A stretch of DNA of 35,668 nucleotides from Ignavibacteriota bacterium (GTDB lineage Bacteria; Bacteroidota; Ignavibacteria; UBA10030; UBA6906). Where the stretch lies: contig PMNE01000070.1 of the NCBI GenBank assembly GCA_003162635.1, forward strand, positions 1 through 35,668, given 5' to 3'. Shown here in pieces: positions 24,721-32,669 of the stretch (position 1 is its first letter; each line of letters begins with the position of its first letter). The position numbers and the translations under genes were made by a program. Below the pieces are notes generated by a model. It was given only the letters and a program-made list of their open reading frames with translations. It was not told the DNA's origin and made no database searches.

Positions 24721-24736
24721 AGAACTTTCATATACT
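24708..24736 (+). promoter_or_regulatory. sigma70-like promoter upstream of the cytochrome c gene
   Basis: TTGCTG (24708-24713), a 17-bp spacer, then TATACT (24731-24736). The expected start point is about 24743, which leaves a leader of about 224 bases before the cytochrome start codon. Confidence 0.5.
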
Positions 24737-24966
24737 TGTTCGATGATCACTGTTCTTTTGGATGCCGTACTTTCTTGTTGTCCGACTTCTTCCCCATCCT
24801 CTTCGTCCCGAAAAGGTTGCACACCGCTTTATACCCTTGCTGTTCGCAGCCCCGCTGCTTCCCATCGTGGAGCTTTTAACCACCGACAAAGTCTTTCTGG
24901 ATTCCAGAAACGAAGCCAGCGCGACCGACTGCTGGAACTGTTGACTAATCACAAGGAGGTGTTCTC

Positions 24967-25566
24967 ATGAGGGATGCCGGAACAGTGCGGATGTTTTCGA
25001 CGGCGTTGCTGGTCTTGCTGTTGATGCAGGGCGGGCGGGCGGACGAGAAAGGAGGGATCAGCAAGATCGTGGAACGCGGCAAATGGTTGGTCATGCTCGG
25101 CGGGTGCGCTGATTGCCATGCGCCCAAAGTGTTTGGTCCCGAAGGACCGGTGCCCGACACGACACGTTTCCTCTCCGGCTCTCCCGCCGGCACAAAGGTT
25201 CCTGACATTCCGTTCGACGCCATGGGTCCCGACAAATGGGGGGCGTTGACAACGCCCGATCTGACCATGTGGGCGGGACCATGGGGAGTGAGTTTCGCGA
25301 TGAACCTCACGCCCGACGTCGCCACGGGACTCGGGAGTTGGACTCCGGAGATGTTCATGAAAGCGCTGCGTACAGGGAAGCACATGGGCGAGGGGAGACC
25401 AATTCTTCCGCCGATGCCATGGCCCGCGATCGGACAATTGAAGGAGAGCGATCTCAGGGCAATCTTTGCGTACCTGCGAACGCTGAAACCTATTGCCAAC
25501 GCTATTCATGAGCCCATCGCGCCTCCTGCCATGCATGCGCCGGGCGACGGCAAAGGGAAAAAATAA
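24967..25566 (+). CDS. exported monohaem cytochrome c
   Basis: 199 residues. AAGGAGG lies 8 bases before ATG 24967. There is a hydrophobic N-terminal signal segment (about 9-24, MFSTALLVLLLMQGG). One haem-binding site, GGCADCHAP (C47, C50, H51), follows the helix RGKWLVMLGG; the likely axial Met is M150 in ILPPMPWPA. The C-terminal helix KESDLRAIFAYLRTL is typical of class I cytochromes c. A 90-residue insertion separates the haem site from the Met loop. It probably carries electrons in the periplasm. It is followed after 17 bases by the cupredoxin-like gene, so the two are likely one operon and possibly redox partners. Confidence 0.92.
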   Translation: MRDAGTVRMFSTALLVLLLMQGGRADEKGGISKIVERGKWLVMLGGCADCHAPKVFGPEGPVPDTTRFLSGSPAGTKVPDIPFDAMGPDKWGALTTPDLTMWAGPWGVSFAMNLTPDVATGLGSWTPEMFMKALRTGKHMGEGRPILPPMPWPAIGQLKESDLRAIFAYLRTLKPIANAIHEPIAPPAMHAPGDGKGKK

Positions 25567-25583
25567 GACGGGAGAGAGACGAC

Positions 25584-26426
25584 GTGAGAGAAATGTCCTT
25601 TCGAAATCTTTTTGCTGTTCCCGGTTCGATACTTCTTTCCCTGCTCCTCGGAGGAGGAGCAGGGAGGAATGTGCACGGGCAGACGCCGCAAGAATGCGGG
25701 AGCGTATCAGGCGTTGTGAAGATTGCAGCGCGGGCTCTGTCCCCTCCCCTCTTTCCCGTCACCAAGGATGAAAAGTACTGCGGGAAGGAGAAAAGCTCCC
25801 ACCGGTTGCTGGTGGGACGGGGGGGCGGCGTGCAGAGCGCAGTCGTCTATCTGGAATCTGTTCGGCAGGAGAAGATGCCCGACATAAGCTCCCGTACCGT
25901 CCTCGAGCAAAAAGGGTGCGAATATGTTCCCCATATTCTCCTCGTGCCGGTCGGCGGCGAGCTGACGATCGTGAACGGCGATCCGATCCTGCACAACGTC
26001 CATGCGTATCAATCGGCGGAACCGGAGCAAACGAAGTTCAACATCGCCCAACCGGTCAAGGGGCAGCGGACTATCGTGGGACGGGAGAACTTCACGCACG
26101 CAGGCATTTTCATGGTGACATGCGATGCGGGGCATCCATGGATGAACGCCTATGTCTTCGTGACGCCGCACCGGTGCTATGCCCTGACGGACAAGGATGG
26201 TCGTTTTACTTTGCGCGACGTGCCGCCCGGGAAGTACCGATTGTCCATGTGGCATGAAGGTGTTGCCGTCGCGGGAGCCGAGATGGATGGAGGAAAAGTG
26301 CGCTCGTACCGGTATGAGTCCCCTTACGAATATCAACAAGCGATTGTCGTCCACGAAGGAAAGGAAACGAAATCTGATTTCTCTTTTGCATTGAGAAATC
26401 AGGGCATTGTCAGCCGGGCCCGCTGA
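25584..26426 (+). CDS. exported cupredoxin-like protein with carboxypeptidase-regulatory-like domain
   Basis: 280 residues from GTG 25584 (ATG 25593 is the alternative). A signal peptide (about 8-33) is followed by two parts. The central part resembles a plastocyanin-like cupredoxin: LTIVNGDPILHNVHA (H137) and VTCDAGHPWMNAYV (C180, H184, M187), the His...CxxxHxxM order of a type 1 copper site. Residues about 195-275 form a carboxypeptidase-regulatory-like beta domain (TDKDGRFTLRDVPPGKYRLSMWHEG). Extra cysteines occur at 66 and 112. Copper binding is an inference from the motif. It follows the cytochrome c gene, suggesting electron transfer between the two; a terminator overlaps its stop codon. 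Confidence 0.78.
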   Translation: MREMSFRNLFAVPGSILLSLLLGGGAGRNVHGQTPQECGSVSGVVKIAARALSPPLFPVTKDEKYCGKEKSSHRLLVGRGGGVQSAVVYLESVRQEKMPDISSRTVLEQKGCEYVPHILLVPVGGELTIVNGDPILHNVHAYQSAEPEQTKFNIAQPVKGQRTIVGRENFTHAGIFMVTCDAGHPWMNAYVFVTPHRCYALTDKDGRFTLRDVPPGKYRLSMWHEGVAVAGAEMDGGKVRSYRYESPYEYQQAIVVHEGKETKSDFSFALRNQGIVSRAR

Positions 26427-26440
26427 CGCTTTCTTTGTTT
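26409..26440 (+). terminator. terminator overlapping the cupredoxin stop codon
   Basis: Stem GTCAGC (26409-26414) with GCTGAC (26422-26427), a 7-base GC-rich loop, then a T-rich tail (CTTTCTTTGTTT). A second short palindrome, GCCCCGGGGC, followed by TTTCTTTT, begins at about 26450 and may help. Confidence 0.6.
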
Positions 26441-26810
26441 GCTCGATTCGCCCCGGGGCTTTCTTTTGATGTCAATCGCTCCCCTTCTTCACTCATTCCT
26501 TGTGAATCCTCCCATGTCTGTCTGCTGCGGTTAGTCTTCAAGTCGGTTTATCTCCGCCTCAAGCCCCTGCCACAATGACATTCCGCCTGTATTGTATGTC
26601 AGAGAATTCTGCCAATCTTGCAATATTTTCGCACTGGAGCTGCCATGTTGACAACGGGGCGCGGGCGTAAGAGTAACTCATTTTTCCCGCAATCTATTGA
26701 TTCGTAGAGCGTTACAGACTTCAGCGGTTGGCTGGCACGGCGATTGAAATTCATTCGGTCAACAAATCAAATCTGAAACCAGAAGAAACATATAATCTAA
26801 GGAGGATCTC
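26441..26810 (+). other. intergenic region upstream of the heat-shock genes
   Basis: This holds no recognisable gene. It contains an imperfect inverted repeat TGTCAGA-GAAT-TCTGCCA (26597-26614) and a sigma54-like site (26733-26748). A weaker sigma70-like pair, TTGAAA (26744-26749) with TCAAAT (26767-26772), overlaps the latter. I saw no CIRCE element (TTAGCACTC/GAGTGCTAA). Confidence 0.5.
26733..26748 (+). promoter_or_regulatory. sigma54-like promoter upstream of the first hsp20 gene
   Basis: TGGCACG-GCGA-TTGAA. The -24 element TGGCACG matches the sigma54 consensus and the spacing to the -12 element is exact, but the -12 dinucleotide is GA instead of GC. It would start transcription near 26760, 51 bases before the ATG. 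Confidence 0.4.
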
Positions 26811-27257
26811 ATGTTTGTCCGATTTCAACCATTGAGAGTCGAAGTGCCATCGTTGCGACCCCTGTTCGATGTCGAGAGAAGTCTTGAAGACGTTTTTGGC
26901 GGAATTCTCGACACACCTGCTTTGAAGACTGCAAGCGGCGGACCCGCGCTCGAGATCAGGGAGAATGAAAAAGAAACGGTGGTCGTTGCAGAAATTCCCG
27001 GGGTGGCAAAGGAAGACGTGAAGATTTCCGTCCACACCGGCTTGCTGACAATCAGCGGCACACGGAAGCGTCCCGGCGCAGCGGAGGGTGCGAAAGTGCT
27101 TCGGAACGAGATCGCCGTCGGCACGTTCTCGCGCACGTTTGAACTTCCGCAGTCGATCGACGCGGAAAAAGTGGAAGCAACTCTTGTGAACGGCCTGCTC
27201 ACGATCACTCTTCCGCATTCCGAATCAGCGCGGCCGCGTTCCATCCAGATCACGTGA
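26811..27257 (+). CDS. small heat-shock protein, Hsp20/alpha-crystallin family (first copy)
   Basis: 148 residues, an ATP-independent chaperone that holds unfolding proteins. The alpha-crystallin domain spans about residues 45-135, with VVVAEIPGVAKEDVKISVH, GLLTISGTRK and the family mark VNGLLTITLP. The C-terminus carries the IxI motif (SIQI) used for oligomer assembly. The N-terminal arm is short. A strong Shine-Dalgarno, AAGGAGG, lies 5 bases before ATG 26811. It is followed after 15 bases by a second, more divergent hsp20 and then lon, forming a heat-shock unit. Confidence 0.96.
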   Translation: MFVRFQPLRVEVPSLRPLFDVERSLEDVFGGILDTPALKTASGGPALEIRENEKETVVVAEIPGVAKEDVKISVHTGLLTISGTRKRPGAAEGAKVLRNEIAVGTFSRTFELPQSIDAEKVEATLVNGLLTITLPHSESARPRSIQIT

Positions 27258-27272
27258 GGGAGGTGAAACACG

Positions 27273-27653
27273 ATGATGAACACGACAGAGCCTCTGGCTC
27301 AGCGAACGGAGGATCAGGTTCCCGCATGTGTTACTATGCCGGCAGCCGAGATCCTGGAGACGCCGGAGGCGTATCTGCTTCTCCTTGACATGCCGGGTGC
27401 ACCAAAGGAATCGATCACACTTGCCGTGACAGAGGACGGTCTGGTCGTTGAGGCGATGGTTGCGCCACGTCCGGCGGAGAACGCCCGGATGCTACTGCAG
27501 GAGATCAGGACAACAGCATACCGGCGGGCGTTCGCACTGGGGAAAGGCATTGATGCCAATGCGATCGAAGCAGGATGTGCTGAGGGGGTGCTGACAGTGA
27601 CGCTTCGAAAAAGCGCGAAGGTCCAACCCCGGGAAATCACAATCACCTCATGA
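27273..27653 (+). CDS. small heat-shock protein, Hsp20/alpha-crystallin family (second, divergent copy)
   Basis: 126 residues. The alpha-crystallin core runs from about residue 25 to 118, with YLLLLDMPGAPKESITLAV and the family mark EGVLTVTLRK, and the C-terminal IxI motif is present (EITI). It is only moderately similar to the upstream copy and has a shorter N-terminal arm, so it may form mixed oligomers with it or act as a modulator. GGGAGG lies upstream of the start; ATG ATG (27273/27276) gives two neighbouring start choices. lon follows after a 156-base spacer with a terminator-like structure. Confidence 0.93.
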   Translation: MMNTTEPLAQRTEDQVPACVTMPAAEILETPEAYLLLLDMPGAPKESITLAVTEDGLVVEAMVAPRPAENARMLLQEIRTTAYRRAFALGKGIDANAIEAGCAEGVLTVTLRKSAKVQPREITITS

Positions 27654-27693
27654 GAGTCGGAGTCCCGGCCGACTGCCGGGATTCTGTGGACGG

Positions 27694-27743
27694 GGCGGGT
27701 GCCCGGCGGCCGGTGGGAGCCGCTCTTGGGTATCCCGCCTTTT
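27694..27743 (+). terminator. terminator-like nested hairpin between hsp20 and lon
   Basis: GGCGGG (27694-27699) pairs with CCCGCC (27734-27739), CCC (27702-27704) with GGG (27728-27730), and GCGGC (27706-27710) with GCCGC (27719-27723). Small internal loops separate them, and TTTT follows at 27740. A smaller 7-bp hairpin lies just before it (27663-27681). It may cause partial termination before lon. Confidence 0.55.
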
Positions 27744-27809
27744 CGTCCATTGAAGCTCTCAATCCCGGGAGAGAAGCAAGAACCAATCAGAAGAGAGAAA
27801 GTGAGAATC

Positions 27810-30215
27810 ATGGCAAAGAACCGTGGCGAGGCGAACCAACTTCCTTCTTCCGTACCCCAGGCGCTGCCTGTGTTGCCCTTGCGCAATTCGGTCTTTTTCC
27901 CCCATCAGGTGACGCAGCTCTCTATCGGGAGGGAGGGAAGCATCAAAGTGATCGAGGAAGCCCTCCGCGATGAGGGATTCGTGGTGATCGTTGCGCAGAT
28001 CGACGGCGGCATCGAAGGGCCGACCGAGAAAGACATCTACTGGGTTGGTACGCTGGCAAAGGTTCTAAAGATGTTCACCCTTGCCGACGGCACGCGAAGC
28101 GTCCTTATGCAGGGTTTGCGACGTGTGCAGCTCCTCTCGGTGCTCCACGCAGAACCCTATCTCCGCGCCGTGGTCCGTGACATGGACGTCAAGAAGGAGA
28201 CCGGCCTGGAAATCGATGCCATGACTGCGAATCTGAAAAACCAGTTCCGGAAAGCGGTCGAACTGTCGCCCAATCTTTCGGATGAACAACTGTCCGTCGT
28301 CCTCTCGATGGAGGAGCCGGAATCTGTCATCGACATGATTGCCTCAATGATTCCCGTGACAGTCGCGGAAAAAGAGGAAGTGCTGGAAACGGCGAACGTC
28401 CGGAGCCGCATGGAACATCTTACCGTCACGCTGACAAAACTGCTGCAGAAGCTCGAGCTCGGAAGCAAGATCCAGTCGGAAGTGCAGGACGGGATCAACA
28501 AGTCGCAGCGGGAATACTACCTGCGTGAGCAATTAAGGGCGATCAAGAAGGAACTTGGGGAGGGGGATGGCAATGTCGAGCTTGGCGACCTGCGGAAACG
28601 GCTTGATGAAGCAAAGCTTTCCGATGAGGCGCGGAAAGTCGCTGAGAAGGAATACAGCCGCCTCGAACAGATGAACCAGGCGTCGGCCGAGTACACGGTG
28701 AGCCGCACCTATCTCGACTGGATTCTTGACCTTCCGTGGGGGACGGGGACGGAGGATACTCTGGACATCGGCCGTGCCCGCGAGGCGCTTGCAAGGGACC
28801 ACTACGGCCTCGAGAAGGTAAAGAACAGGATACTGGAGTATCTTGCAGTGCGCAAGCTCAAAGCTGACATGCGCGGGCCGATCCTCGTGTTCGTCGGACC
28901 CCCGGGCGTCGGAAAGACCTCCCTCGGGCGTTCAATCGCGGCGGCGCTGGGAAGGAAATTCGTACGCATCTCTCTTGGCGGCATCCATGACGAAGCGGAA
29001 ATCCGCGGTCACCGCCGCACGTATATCGGTGCACTCCCTGGGCGGATCATCCAGGGATTGAAGAAGGCGGGATCGAACAACCCGGTTTTCATGCTCGACG
29101 AAATTGACAAGACGGGGGCGGATTTCCATGGCGACCCGTCGTCGGCGCTGCTCGAGGTGCTGGACCCCGAACAGAATTTCTCGTTCAGCGATCACTACCT
29201 CGAGATCCCATTCGATCTCTCGAAGGTGATGTTCATCGCAACGGCGAACATGATCGAAACGGTGCCCCCGGCGCTGCGCGATCGGATGGAGATCATTGAG
29301 ATACCGAGTTACATCGAAGACGAAAAGCTTCACATCGCGACATCGTTCCTCATCCCGAAACAGGTGGCCGAACACGGATTGCGGGATGACCAGATCGAGT
29401 TCAATGACGACGCCCTGCGGGGAATCATCGCCGGGTACACGCGCGAAGCAGGCGTCAGGAATCTCGAGCGGAGGATTGCGGCCGTTACCCGCGGCGTTGC
29501 CCGCGAGGTTGCGGAGGGGCGGACGGAAAAGGCGGCAGTCACGAAAGATGCGTTGACGAAGTATCTGGGCCAGCAGAAATTCTTTGCTGATGCTGCGGAA
29601 CGTATCAACTGTCCCGGCATTGCCATAGGTCTGGCCTGGACGCCGGTCGGCGGCGAGATTCTCTTCGTCGAGGCGACAAAGATGGAGGGGAAAGGAAACC
29701 TCATCCTGACGGGGCAGCTCGGTGATGTGATGAAGGAATCGGCGCAGGCGGCTCTAAGCTACATCGCGGCGAACGCCCAATCTCTTGGGGTTCCTCCCGA
29801 TTTCCGCTCCAAATTCGACATTCATATTCACGTTCCAGCCGGCGGGATTCCAAAAGACGGCCCTTCGGCGGGTGTCACCATGCTCACAGCGCTGACATCG
29901 CTGTTGACAGGGCGGCGTGTGCGTAACGACCTTGCCATGACGGGTGAGATTACACTGCGCGGGGCGGTACTCCCGATTGGTGGGGTGAAGGAGAAGGTGC
30001 TCGCCGCGCACAGGGCGGGGGTTTCCACGATCCTGCTTCCCGAAAGAAACCGGATGGATCTCGAAGAGGTCCCCCACGGAGCCATGACGGGCGCACATCC
30101 GCTTCAATTCCAGTTTGTGAAGGAGATGCGTGAAGTGATCGATCTTGCACTTCTTTCGCGCGAGGAATCTGAAGAGGGGAAAGCACTCGCTTGGGAGCCG
30201 GCTCACACGAACTAG
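27810..30215 (+). CDS. lon: ATP-dependent protease Lon
   Basis: 801 residues from ATG 27810. The frame is open upstream to 27699, but that part runs through the hairpin region and lacks Lon sequence, whereas MAKN fits the family start. Lon degrades misfolded and regulatory proteins in the cytoplasm. Domains: N-terminal LON substrate domain (about 15-215; [13 protein letters not shown]), coiled middle ([16 protein letters not shown]), AAA+ ATPase (Walker [10 protein letters not shown] about 364-372; Walker [10 protein letters not shown]), and the protease domain with catalytic Ser686 ([11 protein letters not shown]) and Lys729 ([11 protein letters not shown]). It sits downstream of two hsp20 genes and is closed by a strong terminator. 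Confidence 0.97.
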   Translation: MAKNRGEANQLPSSVPQALPVLPLRNSVFFPHQVTQLSIGREGSIKVIEEALRDEGFVVIVAQIDGGIEGPTEKDIYWVGTLAKVLKMFTLADGTRSVLMQGLRRVQLLSVLHAEPYLRAVVRDMDVKKETGLEIDAMTANLKNQFRKAVELSPNLSDEQLSVVLSMEEPESVIDMIASMIPVTVAEKEEVLETANVRSRMEHLTVTLTKLLQKLELGSKIQSEVQDGINKSQREYYLREQLRAIKKELGEGDGNVELGDLRKRLDEAKLSDEARKVAEKEYSRLEQMNQASAEYTVSRTYLDWILDLPWGTGTEDTLDIGRAREALARDHYGLEKVKNRILEYLAVRKLKADMRGPILVFVGPPGVGKTSLGRSIAAALGRKFVRISLGGIHDEAEIRGHRRTYIGALPGRIIQGLKKAGSNNPVFMLDEIDKTGADFHGDPSSALLEVLDPEQNFSFSDHYLEIPFDLSKVMFIATANMIETVPPALRDRMEIIEIPSYIEDEKLHIATSFLIPKQVAEHGLRDDQIEFNDDALRGIIAGYTREAGVRNLERRIAAVTRGVAREVAEGRTEKAAVTKDALTKYLGQQKFFADAAERINCPGIAIGLAWTPVGGEILFVEATKMEGKGNLILTGQLGDVMKESAQAALSYIAANAQSLGVPPDFRSKFDIHIHVPAGGIPKDGPSAGVTMLTALTSLLTGRRVRNDLAMTGEITLRGAVLPIGGVKEKVLAAHRAGVSTILLPERNRMDLEEVPHGAMTGAHPLQFQFVKEMREVIDLALLSREESEEGKALAWEPAHTN

Positions 30216-30279
30216 CGCCCCGCCAGCTTCAAAGCAGAGTCATTCGTATAGTGGCACAAAGCGACGAGGGCGCCTGCGC

Positions 30280-30314
30280 AAGGCCCCGGGAGGCAAGTCC
30301 CCCCGGGGCCTTTT
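30280..30314 (+). terminator. rho-independent terminator after lon
   Basis: An 11-bp stem, AAGGCCCCGGG (30280-30290) with CCCGGGGCCTT (30302-30312), extended inward by further G-C pairs, followed by TTTT. It lies 65 bases after the lon stop and only 15 bases before the next promoter. Confidence 0.9.
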
Positions 30315-30328
30315 GATTTCTCCGGGGG

Positions 30329-30357
30329 TTGACACTGAACTGTTTGTTTAGTATAAT
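30329..30357 (+). promoter_or_regulatory. consensus sigma70 promoter of the sppA-HU operon
   Basis: TTGACA (30329-30334), a 17-bp spacer, then TATAAT (30352-30357): all twelve consensus bases at the optimal spacing. It lies 46 bases upstream of the sppA start codon. Confidence 0.92.
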
Positions 30358-30402
30358 CATTATGTAAATCAATAACTTACAGCGGTCCTTCCGCACGATA
30401 TC

Positions 30403-31308
30403 ATGACAAAGTCAACGAAGTGGTTCCTTGGCATCCTCGGAGTTTTGGCGTTGCTTGCGATCGGATTCACGGTCGTCATTATTGCCCTTGTGAGCGGCTC
30501 TTCGGATAAAACCGAAACTGTCACGGTCGGTTCAGGCGACAAAGTGGCCGTGGTTGACCTGAAGGGAGTCATCTCCTCGTCTGAGGACGTCGTCAGGCAA
30601 ATGAAGAAATACAAGAACAACTCATCGGTACGGGCCATCGTGCTCCACATTGATTCTCCCGGGGGCGGCGTTGTCGCAAGCCAGGAAATGTACGAAGAGG
30701 TGCGGGCGGTGCGCGATGGAGGGAAGCCGGTGATCGTGTCGATGGGCTCACTGGCGGCGAGCGGCGGGTATTACGTTGCAGTCGGGGGAAGCTACCTCGT
30801 GGCAAACAGGGGTACCCTCACGGGGAGCGTGGGCGTGATATCGGAGTTCCTTCAGGTCAAGGATGCGTTGGATAAGCTCGGGATCGGGGTAAAGACGATT
30901 AAGGCCGGCAAGCTCAAGGACGCCGGTTCACCGATGCGGGCGATGAACGAGGATGATCAGAAGTACTTCCAGGCGTTGATGGACGATGTCCACCGGCAGT
31001 TCATCGACGTGGTCGTCCGCGAGCGGAAGATGGACGTGGAGAAGGTGCGGGAGCTTGCCGACGGTCGGGTGTTCACGGGAGAGCAGGCGTTGCAGCTCGG
31101 GCTCGTGGATACGCTCGGGACGTTTGAGGATGCCGTCCGCATTGCCGCTGTGAAGGTCGGGATCAAGGGGGAACCCGCCATTGTCAGGGAGCGGAAGAGG
31201 CAAATGTGGTACGAATCGTTCTTTGGCGATGCCGGGGAAACACTGAAGGATCTGAAACAGGAGCTCATTGATCGGCCCGTCTTGTCGTACAGGTTTGCCG
31301 CGCCATGA
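30403..31308 (+). CDS. sppA: signal peptide peptidase SppA
   Basis: 301 residues with one N-terminal membrane helix (about 7-30). It is a membrane-anchored serine protease that digests leftover signal peptides. The single-domain form (about 300 residues) is that of Gram-positive and many other bacteria, not the double-length E. coli form. VLHIDSPGGGVVAS forms the oxyanion region. The catalytic Ser is S120 in SLAASGGYY, and the general-base Lys is in IKAGKLKDAGSP (K172 by spacing from the Ser). GRVFTGEQALQLGLVD is the usual C-terminal motif. No clear Shine-Dalgarno is seen. It is the first gene of a four-gene operon. Confidence 0.94.
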   Translation: MTKSTKWFLGILGVLALLAIGFTVVIIALVSGSSDKTETVTVGSGDKVAVVDLKGVISSSEDVVRQMKKYKNNSSVRAIVLHIDSPGGGVVASQEMYEEVRAVRDGGKPVIVSMGSLAASGGYYVAVGGSYLVANRGTLTGSVGVISEFLQVKDALDKLGIGVKTIKAGKLKDAGSPMRAMNEDDQKYFQALMDDVHRQFIDVVVRERKMDVEKVRELADGRVFTGEQALQLGLVDTLGTFEDAVRIAAVKVGIKGEPAIVRERKRQMWYESFFGDAGETLKDLKQELIDRPVLSYRFAAP

Positions 31309-31369
31309 CTTTCGGATCCGGGTTCTTCGTTCCGACAGGGTCTTTTTCACAACGAAAGGAGATGCAGCG

Positions 31370-31666
31370 TTGACGAAGGCAGATATCGTGGACACGATTG
31401 CCACCGCGACGGGGCTGACGAAGGTAGAGACGGAGGCCGTGGTTGACGGGTTCATTTCCACCGTCATCAGTGCTCTGAAGGATGGGAAGAACATCGAGAT
31501 CAGGGGATTCGGGAGCTTCAAGGTCAAGAAGCGGAAGGGGAGAGTTGCCAGGAATCCCCGGACCGGCGAGCAGGTTATGGTGGGAGAACATTGGGTGCCG
31601 TTGTTCAAGGTGTCCAAGGAGGTGAAGCTCCTGGTGAACGAGAACCTGCAAAAGGGTCAGGCCTGA
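31370..31666 (+). CDS. HU/IHF-family DNA-binding protein (TTG start)
   Basis: 98 residues. The frame is open upstream into sppA, but HU homology begins at TKADIVDTIA, and TTG 31370 has AAAGGAG 8 bases upstream, so TTG is taken as the start. The protein is a histone-like DNA-bending dimer. The hallmark beta-arm region is GFGSFKVKKRKGRVARNPRTGE, and the N-terminal helices carry the dimer interface (TKVETEAVVDGFISTVISAL). The usual C-terminal PAFKPGK-type segment is WVPLFKVSKEVKLLVNE here. HU and IHF cannot be told apart from this. Its stop overlaps the ATG of the next gene by one base. Confidence 0.93.
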   Translation: MTKADIVDTIATATGLTKVETEAVVDGFISTVISALKDGKNIEIRGFGSFKVKKRKGRVARNPRTGEQVMVGEHWVPLFKVSKEVKLLVNENLQKGQA

Positions 31667-32550
31667 TGGCGCTTGCCAAGCTGGTCTGCGGGGACTGCGG
31701 GGCGACGATCTCACCGGCAGATGCGTTCTGTCCATCCTGTGGTGCGCGCATTGACCGGGAGGCCGGCGTGGTTGCCGATCGCGTCTGCAAGGAATGTGGC
31801 AGTCGGAACGCCCCCCGGAGTGAGTTCTGCGCTTCCTGCGGGGCGGCTTTTGCGGAGGCGGTTTCTTCGCGCGGAGCGTCTCCCCGTCCGGAAAAGCCCC
31901 CGGTGCGGCGAGGAGAAGAAAGGCGGAACGACAAACGGAGCCCGGTCCGCCACAGATTTGAACCATGGCAGTACATCGCCGCGGCCGCCGTCCTTGCGCT
32001 TGCGGCATACTTCATCTACGGTGAAATCTCAGCGGATCGGAGCCGCCTTTCGGGTTCCTCTCCCTCCGCCGCGATACCGCAGAATGCTCCCCTGATGGGA
32101 GGAGGACCTTCCGGCAGCGAGATCCGCTCACTGCGCGAGACGGTGAATGCCGAGCCGAAGAACCCCGCGGCTCTCCTTAAACTGGCCAATGCGCTCCACG
32201 ATGCGAGGGATTTCGCGGGGGCTGCTGAGACGTATGGCCGCTACCTTGCCCTCCGCCCGAAGGATCCCGACGCGCTGACCGATATGGGGATCTGCTATTT
32301 TCAGATTGCGCAGACCGATACGGTGAACGCCGTGTCGCTCATGCAGCAGGCGGTCCGCGCAATGCAAACCGCCCAATCGATCGCTCCTTCCCACCAGCAG
32401 TCCGCGTATAATCTCGGAGTCGTGTACCTCCACATGGGCGCTGTGGATGAATCCACCAAATGGTTTACGAGGGCGGTCGCACTGAACAAGAATTCCGATC
32501 TGGGCGTGCGCGCTCAGAACATTCTTGCACAGCGTGGCCTCCAACAATAA
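31666..32550 (+). CDS. zinc-ribbon membrane protein with TPR domain
   Basis: 294 residues from ATG 31666, which shares one base with the HU stop. The N-terminus has two zinc ribbons: C8, C11, C22, C25 and C41, C44, C55, C58. A basic linker (about 75-100) leads to one membrane helix (about 103-122, YIAAAAVLALAAYFIY). The outer part, about 155-294, contains three TPR-like repeats (for example NPAALLKLANALHDARDFAG and QSAYNLGVVYLHMGAVDES). This suggests a cytoplasmic zinc-ribbon and a periplasmic TPR scaffold for protein interactions; the partners are unknown. It follows HU directly and precedes the 31-residue basic protein. Confidence 0.85.
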   Translation: MALAKLVCGDCGATISPADAFCPSCGARIDREAGVVADRVCKECGSRNAPRSEFCASCGAAFAEAVSSRGASPRPEKPPVRRGEERRNDKRSPVRHRFEPWQYIAAAAVLALAAYFIYGEISADRSRLSGSSPSAAIPQNAPLMGGGPSGSEIRSLRETVNAEPKNPAALLKLANALHDARDFAGAAETYGRYLALRPKDPDALTDMGICYFQIAQTDTVNAVSLMQQAVRAMQTAQSIAPSHQQSAYNLGVVYLHMGAVDESTKWFTRAVALNKNSDLGVRAQNILAQRGLQQ

Positions 32551-32565
32551 CAGAAAGGAGGGACC

Positions 32566-32661
32566 ATGCCAAGCGGTAAGAAACGCAAGAGGCACAAAAT
32601 GGCGACGCACAAGAGAAAAAAGCGCTTGAGAAAGATGCGTCACAAGAAGAAAAACCGGTAA
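32566..32661 (+). CDS. 31-residue basic protein, COX24/AURKAIP1-like (putative ribosomal protein)
   Basis: Too short for most gene finders. ATG 32566 is preceded by the strong site AAAGGAGG. The protein has 31 residues, 18 of them Lys or Arg plus 3 His, starting MPSGKKRKRHKMATHKRKKR and ending KKKNR. This composition and the PSGKKRKRHKMATHKRKKR core match the small COX24/AURKAIP1-domain proteins annotated in Bacteroidota and Chlorobiota, which are related to mitochondrial ribosomal protein mS38. A role in the ribosome is inferred from that relation. It ends the sppA operon, 8 bases before a strong terminator. Confidence 0.85.
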   Translation: MPSGKKRKRHKMATHKRKKRLRKMRHKKKNR

Positions 32662-32669
32662 GAGACACT

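Larger units (their letters stand above)
24583..24966 (+). other. 384-base intergenic region between trxB and the cytochrome c gene
   Basis: It contains a possible weak terminator of trxB (AAGCC 24603-24607 and GGCTT 24627-24631 then GTTTTT), an inverted repeat and promoter (24700-24736), and about 220 bases of leader. The leader holds two overlapping short frames (24743-24970 and 24762-24944). Neither shows the high-GC third positions of neighbouring genes, and I recognise no family. Confidence 0.5.

Noticed and set aside
27699-27809. 37-residue N-terminal extension of Lon
   Set aside because: It would be translated from the terminator-like hairpin, is not Lon-like, and ATG 27810 gives the standard family start and length.
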